A DNA stretch of 37,953 nucleotides from Vreelandella subglaciescola (GCA_030454225.1 JAKDRW010000017.1:1-37953); one strand, 5' to 3'; counted from the first letter of the stretch, positions 15,817-24,789 are shown. Translations and numbers: made by a program. Notes: generated from the letters alone by a model not told the origin.

Positions 15817-17236
15817 CTTGAACGCTCTGGAACACGCCCGCGTGCTCATCGCCGGCGACGCGATGCTCGACCGCTACTGGCACGGCGGCACTTCGCGCAT
15901 CTCGCCCGAAGCTCCGGTGCCCGTGGTGCGCGTGGAAGACGCCGACGACCGCCCGGGGGGAGCCGCCAACGTCGCGCTCAACGTCGCCGCGCTGGGCGCC
16001 CGCGCTGCCCTTGTTGGCGTAGTAGGCCAGGACGACAACGCCGCGCGGCTGACCGAGCAACTCGCCGCGTCCGATGTGAGTGCCCACTTTCAGTACAGCT
16101 CCGATGTTCCCACGATTACCAAATTGCGGGTGATGAGCCGCAACCAGCAGCTGCTGCGGCTGGATTTCGAGCAGCGCCTCGACGGCGTCGATACTACCGA
16201 GCTGGTGGCCCACGCCGAGCGCGCGCTGGCGGATCACGACGTGCTGATTCTTTCGGATTATGGCAAGGGCACGCTCAACCGCGTGGAACAGCTGATCCAG
16301 GTGGCCCGCGCGGCGGGCAAGCGCGTGCTGGTTGACCCCAAGGGGACTGATTTTCGCAAGTACCGCGGCGCCAGCCTGATGACCCCCAACCTGGGCGAGT
16401 TCGAAGCGATTGTGGGGCACTGCGCTACCGACGCCGAGCTTGCCACGCGGGGCGAAGCGCTGCGCGCCGAACTCGAGCTCGAAGCGCTGCTGATTACCCG
16501 CAGCGAAAAGGGCATGACGCTGATTCGCGAAGGTCAACCGCCGCTGCACCTTGCCACCCGCGCCCGCGAAGTGTTCGACGTCACCGGCGCCGGCGACACC
16601 GTTATCGGCATGATGGGGCTGGCGCTGGCTGCCGGGCACGGCCTGCCCGAGGCGATGATGCTCGCCAACCTGGCCGCCGGGTTGGTGGTGGCCAAGCCCG
16701 GCACCGCCACGCTGTCGCTGGGCGAGCTGTATACCGCGCTGCACGGCGACACGCTGGCCGAGTTTGGCGTGATTGGCCAGACGGCGCTGATGGATGCCGT
16801 ACGCGTGGCCCAGTCGCGAGGCGAGCGCGTGGTGATGACCAACGGCTGCTTCGATATTCTCCACGCCGGCCATGTGGGTTATTTGGAGCAGGCCCGCAAG
16901 CTCGGCGACCGGCTGATTGTGGCGGTCAACGACGACGCCTCGATTGCGCGGCTGAAAGGCGCCGACCGGCCGATCAACCCGCTGGAGCGGCGCATGCAGG
17001 TGCTGGCCGGGCTGGGCGCGGTAGACTGGGTGGTGCCGTTCGCCAACGATACGCCCCGGGCGCTGATCGAAGCCGTGCTGCCCGACGTGCTGGTCAAGGG
17101 CGGCGACTACCGCCCCGAGGATATCGCCGGCGGCGACGCGGTGCGGGCCCACGGCGGCGAGGTCAAGGTGCTTAACTTTGAGGACGGCGTCTCGACCTCG
17201 GCGATGATCGCCACCATTCTCGATCGCGGGCGCTAA
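15806..17236 (+). CDS. hldE: Bifunctional heptose kinase/adenylyltransferase HldE
   Basis: HldE makes the ADP-heptose precursor of LPS. Its N-terminal domain phosphorylates D-glycero-beta-D-manno-heptose 7-phosphate at C1; its C-terminal domain adenylates the product. The N-terminal half (about residues 1-315) is a PfkB/ribokinase domain with [17 protein letters not shown] and the catalytic [11 protein letters not shown]. The C-terminal half (from about 340) is a nucleotidyltransferase with [20 protein letters not shown] (HxGH motif) and a later DGVSTSAMI. At 476 residues it is essentially the length of E. coli HldE (477). The ATG at 15806 has AAGGAA upstream, and the upstream heptosyltransferase gene overlaps it by 11 bases. 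Confidence 0.95.
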   Translation: MNVDLNALEHARVLIAGDAMLDRYWHGGTSRISPEAPVPVVRVEDADDRPGGAANVALNVAALGARAALVGVVGQDDNAARLTEQLAASDVSAHFQYSSDVPTITKLRVMSRNQQLLRLDFEQRLDGVDTTELVAHAERALADHDVLILSDYGKGTLNRVEQLIQVARAAGKRVLVDPKGTDFRKYRGASLMTPNLGEFEAIVGHCATDAELATRGEALRAELELEALLITRSEKGMTLIREGQPPLHLATRAREVFDVTGAGDTVIGMMGLALAAGHGLPEAMMLANLAAGLVVAKPGTATLSLGELYTALHGDTLAEFGVIGQTALMDAVRVAQSRGERVVMTNGCFDILHAGHVGYLEQARKLGDRLIVAVNDDASIARLKGADRPINPLERRMQVLAGLGAVDWVVPFANDTPRALIEAVLPDVLVKGGDYRPEDIAGGDAVRAHGGEVKVLNFEDGVSTSAMIATILDRGR

Positions 17237-17237
17237 G

Positions 17238-18578
17238 GTGGCACGCTGGCCGCGGCTGGCCTACTCTCGTTGCGTCTACAGTGCGGTGCTCTATGCGCTG
17301 TCTCCGCTGATTATACAGCGGGTGTGGCGTGAGCAAGTGCCCACTTACTCGCGCGGACAGCGGCTGGGGCTGGGCCCGGAACTGGGCGATAGCGCCGGCG
17401 CACCGACGCTGTGGCTGCACTGCGCCTCAGTAGGCGAGGTGCGCGCGGCGCGCCCGCTGATCGAAGCGCTGCTCGAGCGCTATGCCAATCACCGTTTGCT
17501 AGTCACTACCATGACAGCGACGGGTGCCGAGCAGGTGCAAGCGCTCGCTAACGAGCTGCCGGCCGCGCTTGCTTCGCGACTTGAGCACCGTTTTATTGCG
17601 TTAGACTTTCCCGGCAGCGCGCGGCGCTTTGTGGCGCGGGTGCGCCCGGCGCTGGCGATCATGTTTGAAACCGAGCTATGGCCGAACCTGCTGCACGCCT
17701 GCCGGCGCCGCGGCGTGCCGGTGGCGGTAGTCAACGGCCGGCTTTCGCCCCGCGCCTTCGAGCGCTACCGGCGCATCACGCCGCTGATGCGCGAGGCGCT
17801 TGCTAGCGTTAGCTGGCTGGCGGCCAAATCCAGCGCCGATGCCGAACGCTTTGCCGCGCTGGGTATGCCGCCCGAACGCACCGACGTGGTGGGCTCGCTA
17901 AAATTCGAAAATCGCCCCGCTGCCGCGGCGCTTGAGGTGGGTAAGCGCTTACGTGCGGCAATTGAAGTAGAGGGTGTAAGCCGGCATGAGGGCGGCCAGC
18001 GCTCGGTGTGGGTCGCAGGCTCCACCCGCGACGGCGAAGAAACCGCGCTGCTGGAGGCCCACGCAAGGCTCCGGCAGCGCCATCCCACGGCGCTGCTGAT
18101 ACTGGTGCCGCGCCACCCCCAGCGCTTTGACGCGGTGGCCGGGGAATGCCTGGCGGCAGGCTTCAGCATCGCGCGGCGCAGCCTCAAAGAGGCCGTAGTG
18201 GCGCAGACGGCGGTGTACTTGGGCGATACGCTGGGCGAGCTTGGGGCGCTTTACGCCGCGGGCGATGTCGCCTTTGTCGGCGGCAGTCTGGTGCCCCTGG
18301 GCGGACAAAATGTGGTCGAGCCGGCAAGCCTGGGGCGGCTGACGTTGACCGGCCCGTCGCTTGAGAACTTCAGTGACGTGGCCGAGCCGCTAAAAGCCGC
18401 CAGGGCGCTTGAGCCGGTGGCGGATGCCGGCGCGTTGGCGGATGCGCTGATTCATGCCTTCGACAACCCCGTTGAGGCGCGCCAGCGGGGCAGCGCCGGC
18501 CAGGCGGTCGTTGCCCAGCAGCGCGGCGCGCTTGAGCGCACGCTGGCGGGGCTTGGCCGGCTGCTGACGTTTGGCTAA
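17238..18578 (+). CDS. waaA: Kdo transferase WaaA (KdtA)
   Basis: WaaA transfers Kdo from CMP-Kdo to lipid IVA at the inner-membrane cytoplasmic face. The 446-residue protein (E. coli 425) starts at a GTG one base after the hldE stop. The N-terminal hydrophobic stretch (YSAVLYALSPLIIQRVW) probably anchors it. Motifs are LWLHCASVGEVRAARPLI (catalytic Glu in SVGE), IMFETELWPNLLHA, VVNGRLSP, VVGSLKFE, and the donor-side FVGGSLVPLGGQNVVEPASLG. The presence of a KdkA-like kinase hints that this WaaA may be monofunctional (one Kdo), as in Haemophilus and Vibrio; that is inference. The next gene, rpiA, converges with a 5-base gap. Confidence 0.95.
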   Translation: MARWPRLAYSRCVYSAVLYALSPLIIQRVWREQVPTYSRGQRLGLGPELGDSAGAPTLWLHCASVGEVRAARPLIEALLERYANHRLLVTTMTATGAEQVQALANELPAALASRLEHRFIALDFPGSARRFVARVRPALAIMFETELWPNLLHACRRRGVPVAVVNGRLSPRAFERYRRITPLMREALASVSWLAAKSSADAERFAALGMPPERTDVVGSLKFENRPAAAALEVGKRLRAAIEVEGVSRHEGGQRSVWVAGSTRDGEETALLEAHARLRQRHPTALLILVPRHPQRFDAVAGECLAAGFSIARRSLKEAVVAQTAVYLGDTLGELGALYAAGDVAFVGGSLVPLGGQNVVEPASLGRLTLTGPSLENFSDVAEPLKAARALEPVADAGALADALIHAFDNPVEARQRGSAGQAVVAQQRGALERTLAGLGRLLTFG

Positions 18579-18583
18579 CGGTC

Positions 18584-19258
18584 TTAGCGCAGCGCGGTGC
18601 GCTCGACGCCGTCGCCTTTGCCCAATAGCAAAACGTCGGCGCCGCGGGCGGCGAACAGCCCGTTGGTGACCACGCCGGCAATGGCGTTGAGCCGCGCTTC
18701 TAGCGCTAGCGGGTCGTCAATATCGAGCTCAAAGCAGTCGATGATCTGGTTGCCGTTATCGGTTATCACGCCCTGGCGGTAGACCGGCTCGGCGCCGAGC
18801 TTGACCAGCTCACGGCCGACGTAGGAGCGCGCCATGGGAATCACCTCGATGGGCAGCGGAAATTCACCCAGCTGGGCGACGTACTTGGAACCGTCGGCGA
18901 TGCAGATAAAGCGCTGGGCGCAGGCGGCGACGATTTTTTCCCGCGTGAGGGCCGCCCCTCCGCCCTTGATCATCTGTAAGTGAGCGTTAACTTCGTCTGC
19001 GCCGTCGATATAAAAGGGCAGCGTGCCGACGCTGTTCAGCTCCATCACGTCGATCCCCAGGGCTTCCAAGCGCTCGGCGCTCGCCTGCGAGCTTGCCACT
19101 GCGCCCTTGAAGCTATCGCGCAGCGGCTTCAGCCGGTCGATAAACAGGTTGGCCGTGGAGCCGGTCCCAATGCCGAGCACCGTGCCCTTGTCCAGCCAGG
19201 GTTCGATTTCCTTGATGGCGGCGTCGGCCACGGCGGCCTTGAGTTCATCCTGGGTCAT
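18584..19258 (-). CDS. rpiA: Ribose-5-phosphate isomerase A
   Basis: RpiA interconverts ribose 5-phosphate and ribulose 5-phosphate in the pentose phosphate pathway. At 224 residues it matches the family (E. coli 219). Signatures are [13 protein letters not shown] (phosphate binding), [26 protein letters not shown] (catalytic Asp and Glu, substrate Lys) and [12 protein letters not shown]. Later motifs NGNQIIDCF and [12 protein letters not shown] are also standard. AGAGG lies upstream of the ATG at 19258. It is divergent from ilvA, an order also seen in Pseudomonas, and is read from its own promoter candidate at 19302-19330. Confidence 0.97.
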   Translation of the reverse strand: MTQDELKAAVADAAIKEIEPWLDKGTVLGIGTGSTANLFIDRLKPLRDSFKGAVASSQASAERLEALGIDVMELNSVGTLPFYIDGADEVNAHLQMIKGGGAALTREKIVAACAQRFICIADGSKYVAQLGEFPLPIEVIPMARSYVGRELVKLGAEPVYRQGVITDNGNQIIDCFELDIDDPLALEARLNAIAGVVTNGLFAARGADVLLLGKGDGVERTALR

Positions 19259-19301
19259 AAAAAGCCTCTAGCGGTCGGGAAAAAGCGTTGCGCAATCGTA
19301 T

Positions 19302-19330
19302 AGTATAACGACCTGGCGCCGCGCTGCCGA
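19302..19330 (-). promoter_or_regulatory. Candidate rpiA promoter
   Basis: On the minus strand, TCGGCA (19325-19330) and TATACT (19302-19307) are separated by 17 bases. They match the sigma-70 consensus at 4 of 6 and 5 of 6 positions. The start of transcription would be about 35 bases before the rpiA ATG. Confidence 0.45.
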
Positions 19331-19487
19331 TACCGACGCTAGACGTCGCCGGTAGCGATCTGCTAACAATGGTAGGCCGCAATAAAGACGCTGCAGGACC
19401 GATCTTTCGGTCAGCGCCCCCTATCAGAGCTTTTCGTTCGATCTTTCCGTGCGCCGCCCGGCGCGATATTTCCCGTGGGATACCAGC

Positions 19488-21002
19488 ATGCTCGAAGCTA
19501 CCGTGAAGAAAATACTCCAGGCCCGTGTTTATGAGGCTGCCTGCGAGACCCCGATTTCCTCTGCCCCGTTTCTTTCGCGTCGCTTCAACAACACGATTTT
19601 AATCAAGCGTGAAGATCTGCAGCCGGTGTTTTCTTTCAAGATACGCGGCGCCTACAACAAGATGGCGCAGCTGAGCGATGAGCAAAAAGCCAAAGGTGTG
19701 ATTACGGCCTCGGCCGGCAACCACGCCCAGGGGCTGGCCATGGCGGCGACGCAAATGGGGGTCAAGGCGACCATTGTGATGCCGCGGATTACGCCGGAAA
19801 TCAAGGTCGCTGCGGTGCGCGCGCGCGGCGCTAAAGTGGTGCTCAAGGGCGACGCCTTCAGCGCCGCCGCCGAGCACGCCAAGGCGCTGGTCGAAGAGCA
19901 CGGCTATACCTATGTGCCGCCGTTTGACGATATCGACGTGATCGCCGGGCAGGGCACCGTGGCGGTGGAAATGCTGCGCCAGCACAGCGGGCCGCTGGAT
20001 GCCATCTTCGTGCCCGTGGGCGGCGGCGGGCTGATTGCCGGCGTGGCCGCTTACGTCAAATATTTGCGCCCGGACATCAAGGTGATCGGCGTCGAATCCG
20101 AAGACAGCGCCAGCCTCAAGGCCGCGCTTGACGCCGGCGAGCGCGTGGTGCTGGATCAGGTCGGCGTATTTGCCGAAGGCGTCGCCGTGGCCCAGGTGGG
20201 CGAAGTGCCGTTTGCGGTGATGCAGCATCTGGTCGACGGCGTGATTACCGTTACCGCCGATGAAATGTGCGCCGCGGTGAAGGATATATTCGAGGATACC
20301 CGCGCGGTGTCCGAAACCTCGGGTGCGCTGTCGCTGGCCGGGCTCAAGAAATACGTTCAGCAGACCGGCGCCGAAGGCGAGACGCTGATGTGCATCAACT
20401 CGGGCGCCAACACCAACTTTGACCGCCTGCAGCACATTGCCGAACGCACCTCGCTTGGCGAACAGCGCGAGGCGATTCTGGCCGTGACCATCGACGAGGC
20501 GCCCGGCAGCTTCAAAAAATTCTGCCGCACCCTGGGCAAGCGCATGGTCACCGAGTTCAGCTACCGCTACGCCGACGATCGCGCCGCGCATATATTTGTC
20601 GGCGTGCAGGTCAACCCCGGCGGCGACGACCGCCAGGCGGTGATCGACAGGCTGCGAGACGCCGATTATGCGGTGGAAGACCTGACCGATAACGAGCTGG
20701 CCAAGCTGCATATCCGCCACCTGAGCGGCGGGCGCCCGAGTGCCAACGTAGCCGAAGAGCTTTATCGCTTCGAGTTTCCCGAGCGCCCCGGCGCGTTGAT
20801 GAACTTTCTCACCCAGCTGCCCCACGACTGGAACATCTCGCTATTTCACTATCGCAACCACGGCGCCGCCTACGGCCGCGTGCTGGTAGGCATGCAGGTG
20901 CCCAACGGCGATAGCGCCCATATCGAAGAGCACCTGGACACGATTGGTTACCGCTATTGGCGAGAAAGCGATAATCCGGCATACCGATTGTTCATGGCCT
21001 GA
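19488..21002 (+). CDS. ilvA: Threonine dehydratase, biosynthetic (IlvA)
   Basis: IlvA deaminates threonine to 2-oxobutanoate, the first step of isoleucine synthesis, and is feedback-inhibited by isoleucine. The 504-residue protein has a PLP-binding catalytic domain: SFKIRGAYNK (PLP Lys, K51), SAGNHAQGLA, PVGGGGLIAG and a CINSGANTN-type loop. Two ACT-like regulatory domains follow (about residues 330-410 and 425-504), as in E. coli IlvA (514). The ATG at 19488 has GTGGGA upstream and gives the usual N-terminus; GTG at 19449 would extend it by 13 residues. The 229-base upstream region has a 6-bp GACCGA/TCGGTC hairpin but no leader peptide rich in Ile, Leu or Val codons that I can find. Confidence 0.96.
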   Translation: MLEATVKKILQARVYEAACETPISSAPFLSRRFNNTILIKREDLQPVFSFKIRGAYNKMAQLSDEQKAKGVITASAGNHAQGLAMAATQMGVKATIVMPRITPEIKVAAVRARGAKVVLKGDAFSAAAEHAKALVEEHGYTYVPPFDDIDVIAGQGTVAVEMLRQHSGPLDAIFVPVGGGGLIAGVAAYVKYLRPDIKVIGVESEDSASLKAALDAGERVVLDQVGVFAEGVAVAQVGEVPFAVMQHLVDGVITVTADEMCAAVKDIFEDTRAVSETSGALSLAGLKKYVQQTGAEGETLMCINSGANTNFDRLQHIAERTSLGEQREAILAVTIDEAPGSFKKFCRTLGKRMVTEFSYRYADDRAAHIFVGVQVNPGGDDRQAVIDRLRDADYAVEDLTDNELAKLHIRHLSGGRPSANVAEELYRFEFPERPGALMNFLTQLPHDWNISLFHYRNHGAAYGRVLVGMQVPNGDSAHIEEHLDTIGYRYWRESDNPAYRLFMA

Positions 21003-21054
21003 GCCATTTTTCGCTATCCGCGAGAAAGCTGCGCTTAAAAGGCGTCTTATGCCA

Positions 21055-21084
21055 TTGTCAGCGGCTAGCCTGGCGCTTTATAGT
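21055..21084 (+). promoter_or_regulatory. Good sigma-70 promoter before the small peptide gene
   Basis: TTGTCA (21055-21060) and TATAGT (21079-21084) are separated by 18 bases; each matches consensus at 5 of 6 positions. A transcript from here would have a 5' leader of about 105 bases before the ATG at 21198 and would end at the terminator at 21318-21364. Confidence 0.65.
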
Positions 21085-21197
21085 CCACAGATTAATAATG
21101 AGAAGCGTCACTAAAAGCACTGATGCGACACTTTCAGCTCTTGGCGCAATATCACCCGGGGGACAAGACCTCGGGCTTGTTACCTTGGAGAAGCGGT

Positions 21198-21296
21198 ATG
21201 CGTCGCAAAAAGCCGGATTTGATTATGGCATTGACCCTCGTGTTTGCCTTGGGGGTTCTCGCCACGGGGTATGCGCAGGCGTTATCGGGTAGCTAA
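21198..21296 (+). CDS. Small predicted membrane peptide, 32 residues
   Basis: The ATG at 21198 has GGAG 8 bases upstream and opens a 32-codon frame ending in TAA at 21294-21296. The peptide starts MRRKKPDLIMALTLV. The basic N-terminus (RRKK) followed by about 20 hydrophobic residues suggests a single membrane segment with the N-terminus inside. A long leader with its own promoter precedes it, and a strong terminator follows 22 bases after the stop. I recall similar short MRRKPDL-type peptides in pseudomonads, but cannot verify homology. Function is unknown. Confidence 0.6.
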   Translation: MRRKKPDLIMALTLVFALGVLATGYAQALSGS

Positions 21297-21317
21297 GCAG
21301 ACGCGTTAACGTGCGCC

Positions 21318-21364
21318 GCAATAAAAACGGGCTGTGCCATTGCGGCACAGCCCGTTTTTATTGC
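21318..21364. terminator. Perfect 21-bp bidirectional terminator
   Basis: GCAATAAAAACGGGCTGTGC-type left arm (21318-21338) and its exact complement (21344-21364) enclose an ATTGC loop. A-runs and T-runs on the two sides let it work in both directions, for the small peptide gene on the plus strand and fau on the minus strand. The fau stop codon (21358-21360) lies inside the right arm. Confidence 0.93.
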
Positions 21365-22035
21365 TTGGCATTCCGCGCTGACGGGCGCAGAGTGCCGGCA
21401 TCGGTGGCAATCGTGGTCAGCGGGATGTCCCAGGGTTCCACGGGCAGCTGCGCTACCTGCTGGCAGGCGTGCGCCACGCCGATCAGCGCCGGCGCGGGGC
21501 GCCGGTGGCGCATGAATGACAGCGTGCGGTCATAAAAGCCGCCGCCCATGCCCATACGGTTGGCGTCTTGATCAAAGCCCACCAGCGGCACGATCAAGGC
21601 GTCCAGCGCCCAGGCCGGCAGGCGGTTCCGGCGGTGAGCGCTGAACGCGGCGGCGGGTTCACGGATGCCAAAGCGATTTTTGACCATGGGCGTGTCCGGG
21701 CGGTAGGCCACAAACCACAGCGAATTGGCGGCAAACGGACGCAGTACGGGTAAGTAAACGCTTACATCGCGGCGATAAAGCCAGCGCAGAAGCGGCTGCG
21801 GATCAATTTCACCGCCCAGGGGCAAATACAGGCTGACGCGGCGCGCGCGGAGCAGTTCGGGAAGCGTTTTTAGCCGGCGGCACAGCTGCGCGGCGGCGGC
21901 GCGTTGTTGGCGCGGGGAAAGCGCTCGGCGGCGGCGTTTAAGCTCGCGACGCAGGGCGGTTTTGGCCTGTGCAGGCGAGGTATGATGAGCGTTAGCGGAA
22001 GGCCCAGCGGTGAGTATGCTCGCAGGGGGTAACAT
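21358..22035 (-). CDS. fau: 5-formyltetrahydrofolate cyclo-ligase
   Basis: This enzyme (MTHFS, also called YgfA) converts 5-formyl-THF to 5,10-methenyl-THF with ATP. The 225-residue protein carries the family hallmarks: an N-terminal basic ALRRELKRRRRALSP block, SLYLPLGGEIDPQPLL, DALIVPLVGFDQDANRMGMGGGFYDR (substrate and nucleotide loop) and VPVEPWD-type end (LPVEPWDIPL). The N-terminus is about 25 residues longer than in E. coli, so a later start is possible. It follows 6S RNA, as in E. coli, where ssrS and ygfA are cotranscribed. Its transcript ends in the terminator at 21318-21364. Confidence 0.93.
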   Translation of the reverse strand: MLPPASILTAGPSANAHHTSPAQAKTALRRELKRRRRALSPRQQRAAAAQLCRRLKTLPELLRARRVSLYLPLGGEIDPQPLLRWLYRRDVSVYLPVLRPFAANSLWFVAYRPDTPMVKNRFGIREPAAAFSAHRRNRLPAWALDALIVPLVGFDQDANRMGMGGGFYDRTLSFMRHRRPAPALIGVAHACQQVAQLPVEPWDIPLTTIATDAGTLRPSARNAKQ

Positions 22036-22042
22036 GTAAGAG

Positions 22043-22222
22043 TTCTCCAGAGTGCCGCTGTCGTTCTGGCCCTGAACCTAAAGGTTCAGGTGGGTGGCCG
22101 CAGCCAGACCGTCAGGCTTTCCGTCGCGCGGACATGCACACGGGTCTGGCTAGCATTAGGCCCCCTGGGTATTACGCATAGGCTCGAGGGACGATAAACG
22201 ACTGGCGCACACCCCAGAGAAC
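22043..22222 (-). ncRNA. ssrS: 6S RNA (SsrS)
   Basis: 6S RNA binds sigma-70 RNA polymerase and lowers transcription in stationary phase. On the minus strand the 5' end TTCTCTGGGGTG pairs with the 3' end CACTCTGGAGAA to form the closing stem. Inside are CCCTCGAGCC (5' side), a central AAGCCT, and CACCTGAACCTTTAGGTTCAGGG, which matches the conserved CACCTTGAACCAAGGGTTCAAGGG hairpin of E. coli. The 3' part GCGGCACTCTGGAGA matches E. coli GCGGCATCTCGGAGA. Length is about 180 bases (E. coli 184). The zapA-ssrS-fau order is conserved. Ends are approximate to a few bases. Confidence 0.93.
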
Positions 22223-22228
22223 ACCGCC

Positions 22229-22258
22229 ATCCTACCAGAGCCTGAGCACCCAGGCCAA
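22229..22258 (-). promoter_or_regulatory. Candidate 6S RNA promoter
   Basis: On the minus strand TTGGCC (22253-22258) and TAGGAT (22229-22234) are separated by 18 bases. The predicted start falls about 7 bases downstream, at the start of the 6S RNA closing stem. It lies in the gap after zapA. Confidence 0.55.
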
Positions 22259-22283
22259 AGCCGGGGGCGCCCGCCGGCGGTTT

Positions 22284-22580
22284 TCACTCCGAGCGGTTTT
22301 TCAGCGCGCCGTCGAGGCGCTCGCCCAGGCGGGTAAGTTCGGCTTCATAGCCGCGCCGTTCGTCGAGCGCTTCCAGGAGCTCATTGGCGATGTTAAGCGC
22401 GGCCATCACGGTCACGCGGTCGTTGCTGAGCGCGGCACTTTTCGACTGAATGCCGTGCATCGCGCGGTCCAGGTAGCGCGCGGCGCGCACTAATTTGTCT
22501 TCTGCCCCCGGGTCGCAGGCAATGGTGTATTGCTTGCCCAGCAGGGAAATTTCTGTTGTCGGACGCTTGGCGTCACTCAT
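22284..22580 (-). CDS. zapA: Cell division protein ZapA
   Basis: ZapA binds FtsZ in the cytosol and bundles its filaments at the division ring. The 98-residue protein (E. coli 109) has the typical N-terminal EISLLGKQYTIACDPGAEDKL beta-region and the KLVRAARYLDRAM segment. A long C-terminal helix (NDRVTVMAALNIANELLEAL and beyond) forms the tetramer coiled coil. GGAG lies 7 bases before the ATG. It is followed on the same strand by 6S RNA and fau, and is divergent from ygfB. Confidence 0.95.
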   Translation of the reverse strand: MSDAKRPTTEISLLGKQYTIACDPGAEDKLVRAARYLDRAMHGIQSKSAALSNDRVTVMAALNIANELLEALDERRGYEAELTRLGERLDGALKNRSE

Positions 22581-22813
22581 CGGTTGCTCCAGCGCAGGCC
22601 ATCAAAGGATCTATGCGTTAACATTCTCGCACAGGAATGTCTTGCACAGGCAAGAACAAAGCCGCTTGGCTCAGCTGCTTGGCAAAGCGTCGCTGAGCGG
22701 TACAGGCCACTTCACTATAAGAGAGCCGCTGTGTCAGGGTCAACGCGCAGCGCCGGGCATGCGCCGCGCGTGCCGATTAATTTGATTACCCGCCACGAAA
22801 GGGAGCGTTTTTT

Positions 22814-23392
22814 ATGTCTTTGATCGATGAGCGTCAGGATTTTTCCGACATCGCCGACCTGTTCTTGCTGCACGGCAGTATGCAGTCGCCGGCTTTTCTC
22901 GACGGCAGGCTGTGTGCGCTGCTGGCGCTTAAAGACGTCAGCGCGGAAACCTGGCTTGACGAAGTGTGTCAAAGCCTGGGCGTTGAGCAGCCGCGTGATT
23001 CGGCCAGCGCCGAACGGCTGCTGGGCTGGCGCCGGCAAACCGTGGAAGCGCTCAGCGCCAGCGAAATGAGCTACGCGCCGCTGCTGCCCGACGAGCTGTT
23101 CTCGCTGGCTGAGCAGGCGCAGAGCCTCAAGGAGTGGGCGCTGGGCTTTGTCGAAGTCGGTGAGGAGACGGTGGACGACGCCCAGCGCGACACCTGGTCG
23201 CCAACGCTTCGCGAGGCCATGGATGACCTGCCGGCGCTGACCCGTATCGACGCCGACATCGACGACGGCGCTGAGAACGAAAACGACCTCTTTGCGCTGA
23301 CCGAACACGCGCGGATGACCGCCATGATGCTCTACACCGAGCAGCACCCCGGCAACCCCCAGGTAGAGCAGGTGGATGCGCCGGTGCACTGA
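22814..23392 (+). CDS. ygfB: UPF0149 family protein YgfB
   Basis: This 192-residue member of the YgfB/YecA (UPF0149) family is a small helical cytosolic protein. The N-terminus shows the LLHGSMQSPAFLDGRLCALLAL pattern and later SLKEWALGFVEVG, both typical. In Pseudomonas aeruginosa, YgfB has been linked to control of ampDh3 and beta-lactamase expression; that is known from the family, not from this sequence. An AGGGAG lies 8 bases before the ATG. It is divergent from zapA and precedes pepP, the order seen in E. coli (zapA, ygfB, pepP, ubiH, ubiI). Confidence 0.92.
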   Translation: MSLIDERQDFSDIADLFLLHGSMQSPAFLDGRLCALLALKDVSAETWLDEVCQSLGVEQPRDSASAERLLGWRRQTVEALSASEMSYAPLLPDELFSLAEQAQSLKEWALGFVEVGEETVDDAQRDTWSPTLREAMDDLPALTRIDADIDDGAENENDLFALTEHARMTAMMLYTEQHPGNPQVEQVDAPVH

Positions 23393-23448
23393 TCGCGCCC
23401 ATGGCCCTGCTACTTTTCCCGCACACATCCCTCGCCCCAGGAGTCCCA

Positions 23449-24789
23449 ATGCTACCCGATCTGCTGCCGCGCCCCGCGGCGATTACCCCCGACGCCTACG
23501 CCAAACGCCGCGCTGCCTTGATGGCCAAGCTGCCCGCCAATGCTGCGGTGCTGATCCCCGGCGCTTCGCTTGCGACCCGCTCGCGGGATAGCGAGTACCC
23601 GTTTCGCCAGAACAGCGATTTCTATTATCTGACCGGCATCGTTGAGCCCGATGCGCTGCTGGTGCTGGTGCCCGGCCGTGAGGCGGGTGCCGCGGTGGTG
23701 TTTTGCCAGGATCGCGACCCGCTGTGGGAGGCCTGGACCGGCCGGCGCCTGGGAGCGGAAGGCGTGGTGACCGACCACGGCCTGGACGAAGCGTTTGAAA
23801 ATGCCGCGCGCGACGCGCAGCTGGGCGCGCTGTTCGCCGGTCGCGAGCGGCTTTACGTGCCGCTTGACGACCCCGAGGCGCTGGCGCTGGCCGAACAGGT
23901 TTATACCGAGACGGAGGCAGGGCGCCGCCGGGGCATTACGCCTGTCAGCGGCTTTCACGATGTGAATCCGTTGATCCACGCCATGCGCCTGGTCAAGACG
24001 GACGCTGAAATCGCGCTGATGCGCCACGCCGCCGAAATTTCCGCCCGCGCCCACTGCCGCGCGATGCGAGCCAGCGTGGCGGGGCTTAGCGAGTACCACC
24101 TGCAGGCCGAAATTGAGCACGAATTTGTTTGGCAGGGCGGCAACGGGCCGGCGTACAGCACTATCGTCGGCGGCGGCGATAACGGCTGTGTACTCCACTA
24201 CGTGGAAAATTGTGCGCCGCTGGTCGACGGCGAGCTGGTGCTGATCGATGCCGGCGCCGAGTTCGACCTTTACGCCGGCGACATCACCCGCACCTTCCCG
24301 GTATCCGGTACCTTCAGCGCCGCCCAGCGCGAGGTGTACGAAACGGTGCTCGTGGCGCAGGAGAGCGCCGTGGCGGCCATCAGGCCAGGCGCTACGCTGA
24401 ATGACATTCATCAGGGCGTGGTGCGCGACCTGACGACCGGGCTGATTAAGCTGGGGCTGCTTGAAGGCGGGGTGGACGAGCGCATTGCCGACAGCGGCTA
24501 CCGACGCTTTTACCTGCACTCTACCTCGCACTGGCTGGGGCTCGACGTTCACGACGTCGGTGACTATCGCCTTGACGCCGACACGCCGCGCCCGCTCGAA
24601 GCCGGCATGGTGCTTACCGTGGAGCCGGGGCTATATATTCCCGACGCCGAGGATATTCCCGAGCGCTACCGCGGGATAGGAATTCGTATCGAAGACGACG
24701 TGGTGGTCACCGCCACCGGCCACGACGTGCTGACCGCCGATGTGCCCAAGCGAGTGGTTGAAATTGAGGCATTAATGGCCAATAAGTGA
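23449..24789 (+). CDS. pepP: Xaa-Pro aminopeptidase PepP
   Basis: PepP (aminopeptidase P) removes the N-terminal residue when Pro follows. The 446-residue protein (E. coli 441) has an N-terminal domain (to about 175) and a C-terminal pita-bread metallopeptidase domain. The five metal ligands are visible: D267 (VLIDAGAEFD), D278 (AGDITRTFP), H361 (STSHWLGLDVHD), E392 (TVEPGLYI) and E415 (IRIEDD). The ATG at 23449 has AGGAG 6 bases upstream; the open frame extends to 23401 but lacks this. It lies 56 bases after ygfB in the same direction. Confidence 0.96.
   Translation: MLPDLLPRPAAITPDAYAKRRAALMAKLPANAAVLIPGASLATRSRDSEYPFRQNSDFYYLTGIVEPDALLVLVPGREAGAAVVFCQDRDPLWEAWTGRRLGAEGVVTDHGLDEAFENAARDAQLGALFAGRERLYVPLDDPEALALAEQVYTETEAGRRRGITPVSGFHDVNPLIHAMRLVKTDAEIALMRHAAEISARAHCRAMRASVAGLSEYHLQAEIEHEFVWQGGNGPAYSTIVGGGDNGCVLHYVENCAPLVDGELVLIDAGAEFDLYAGDITRTFPVSGTFSAAQREVYETVLVAQESAVAAIRPGATLNDIHQGVVRDLTTGLIKLGLLEGGVDERIADSGYRRFYLHSTSHWLGLDVHDVGDYRLDADTPRPLEAGMVLTVEPGLYIPDAEDIPERYRGIGIRIEDDVVVTATGHDVLTADVPKRVVEIEALMANK

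Noticed and set aside
15752-17152. 466-codon open frame on the minus strand opposite hldE
   Set aside because: Long antisense frames are common in high-GC coding DNA. The opposite strand encodes an unmistakable HldE, and the antisense protein is His/Gln-rich without domains.
19368-19487. Possible ilv leader peptide and attenuator upstream of ilvA
   Set aside because: The short ATG frame there is not enriched in Ile, Leu or Val codons, and the only hairpin (GACCGA/TCGGTC) has no T-run.
19599-20825. 408-codon minus-strand frame opposite ilvA
   Set aside because: Shadow of ilvA codon bias; no recognisable domain.
21098-21292. 64-codon plus-strand frame overlapping the small peptide gene
   Set aside because: It lacks a ribosome binding site, while the 32-codon frame at 21198 has GGAG and a better composition.
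23452-24552. 366-codon minus-strand frame opposite pepP
   Set aside because: Shadow of pepP, in which all five metal ligands are present.
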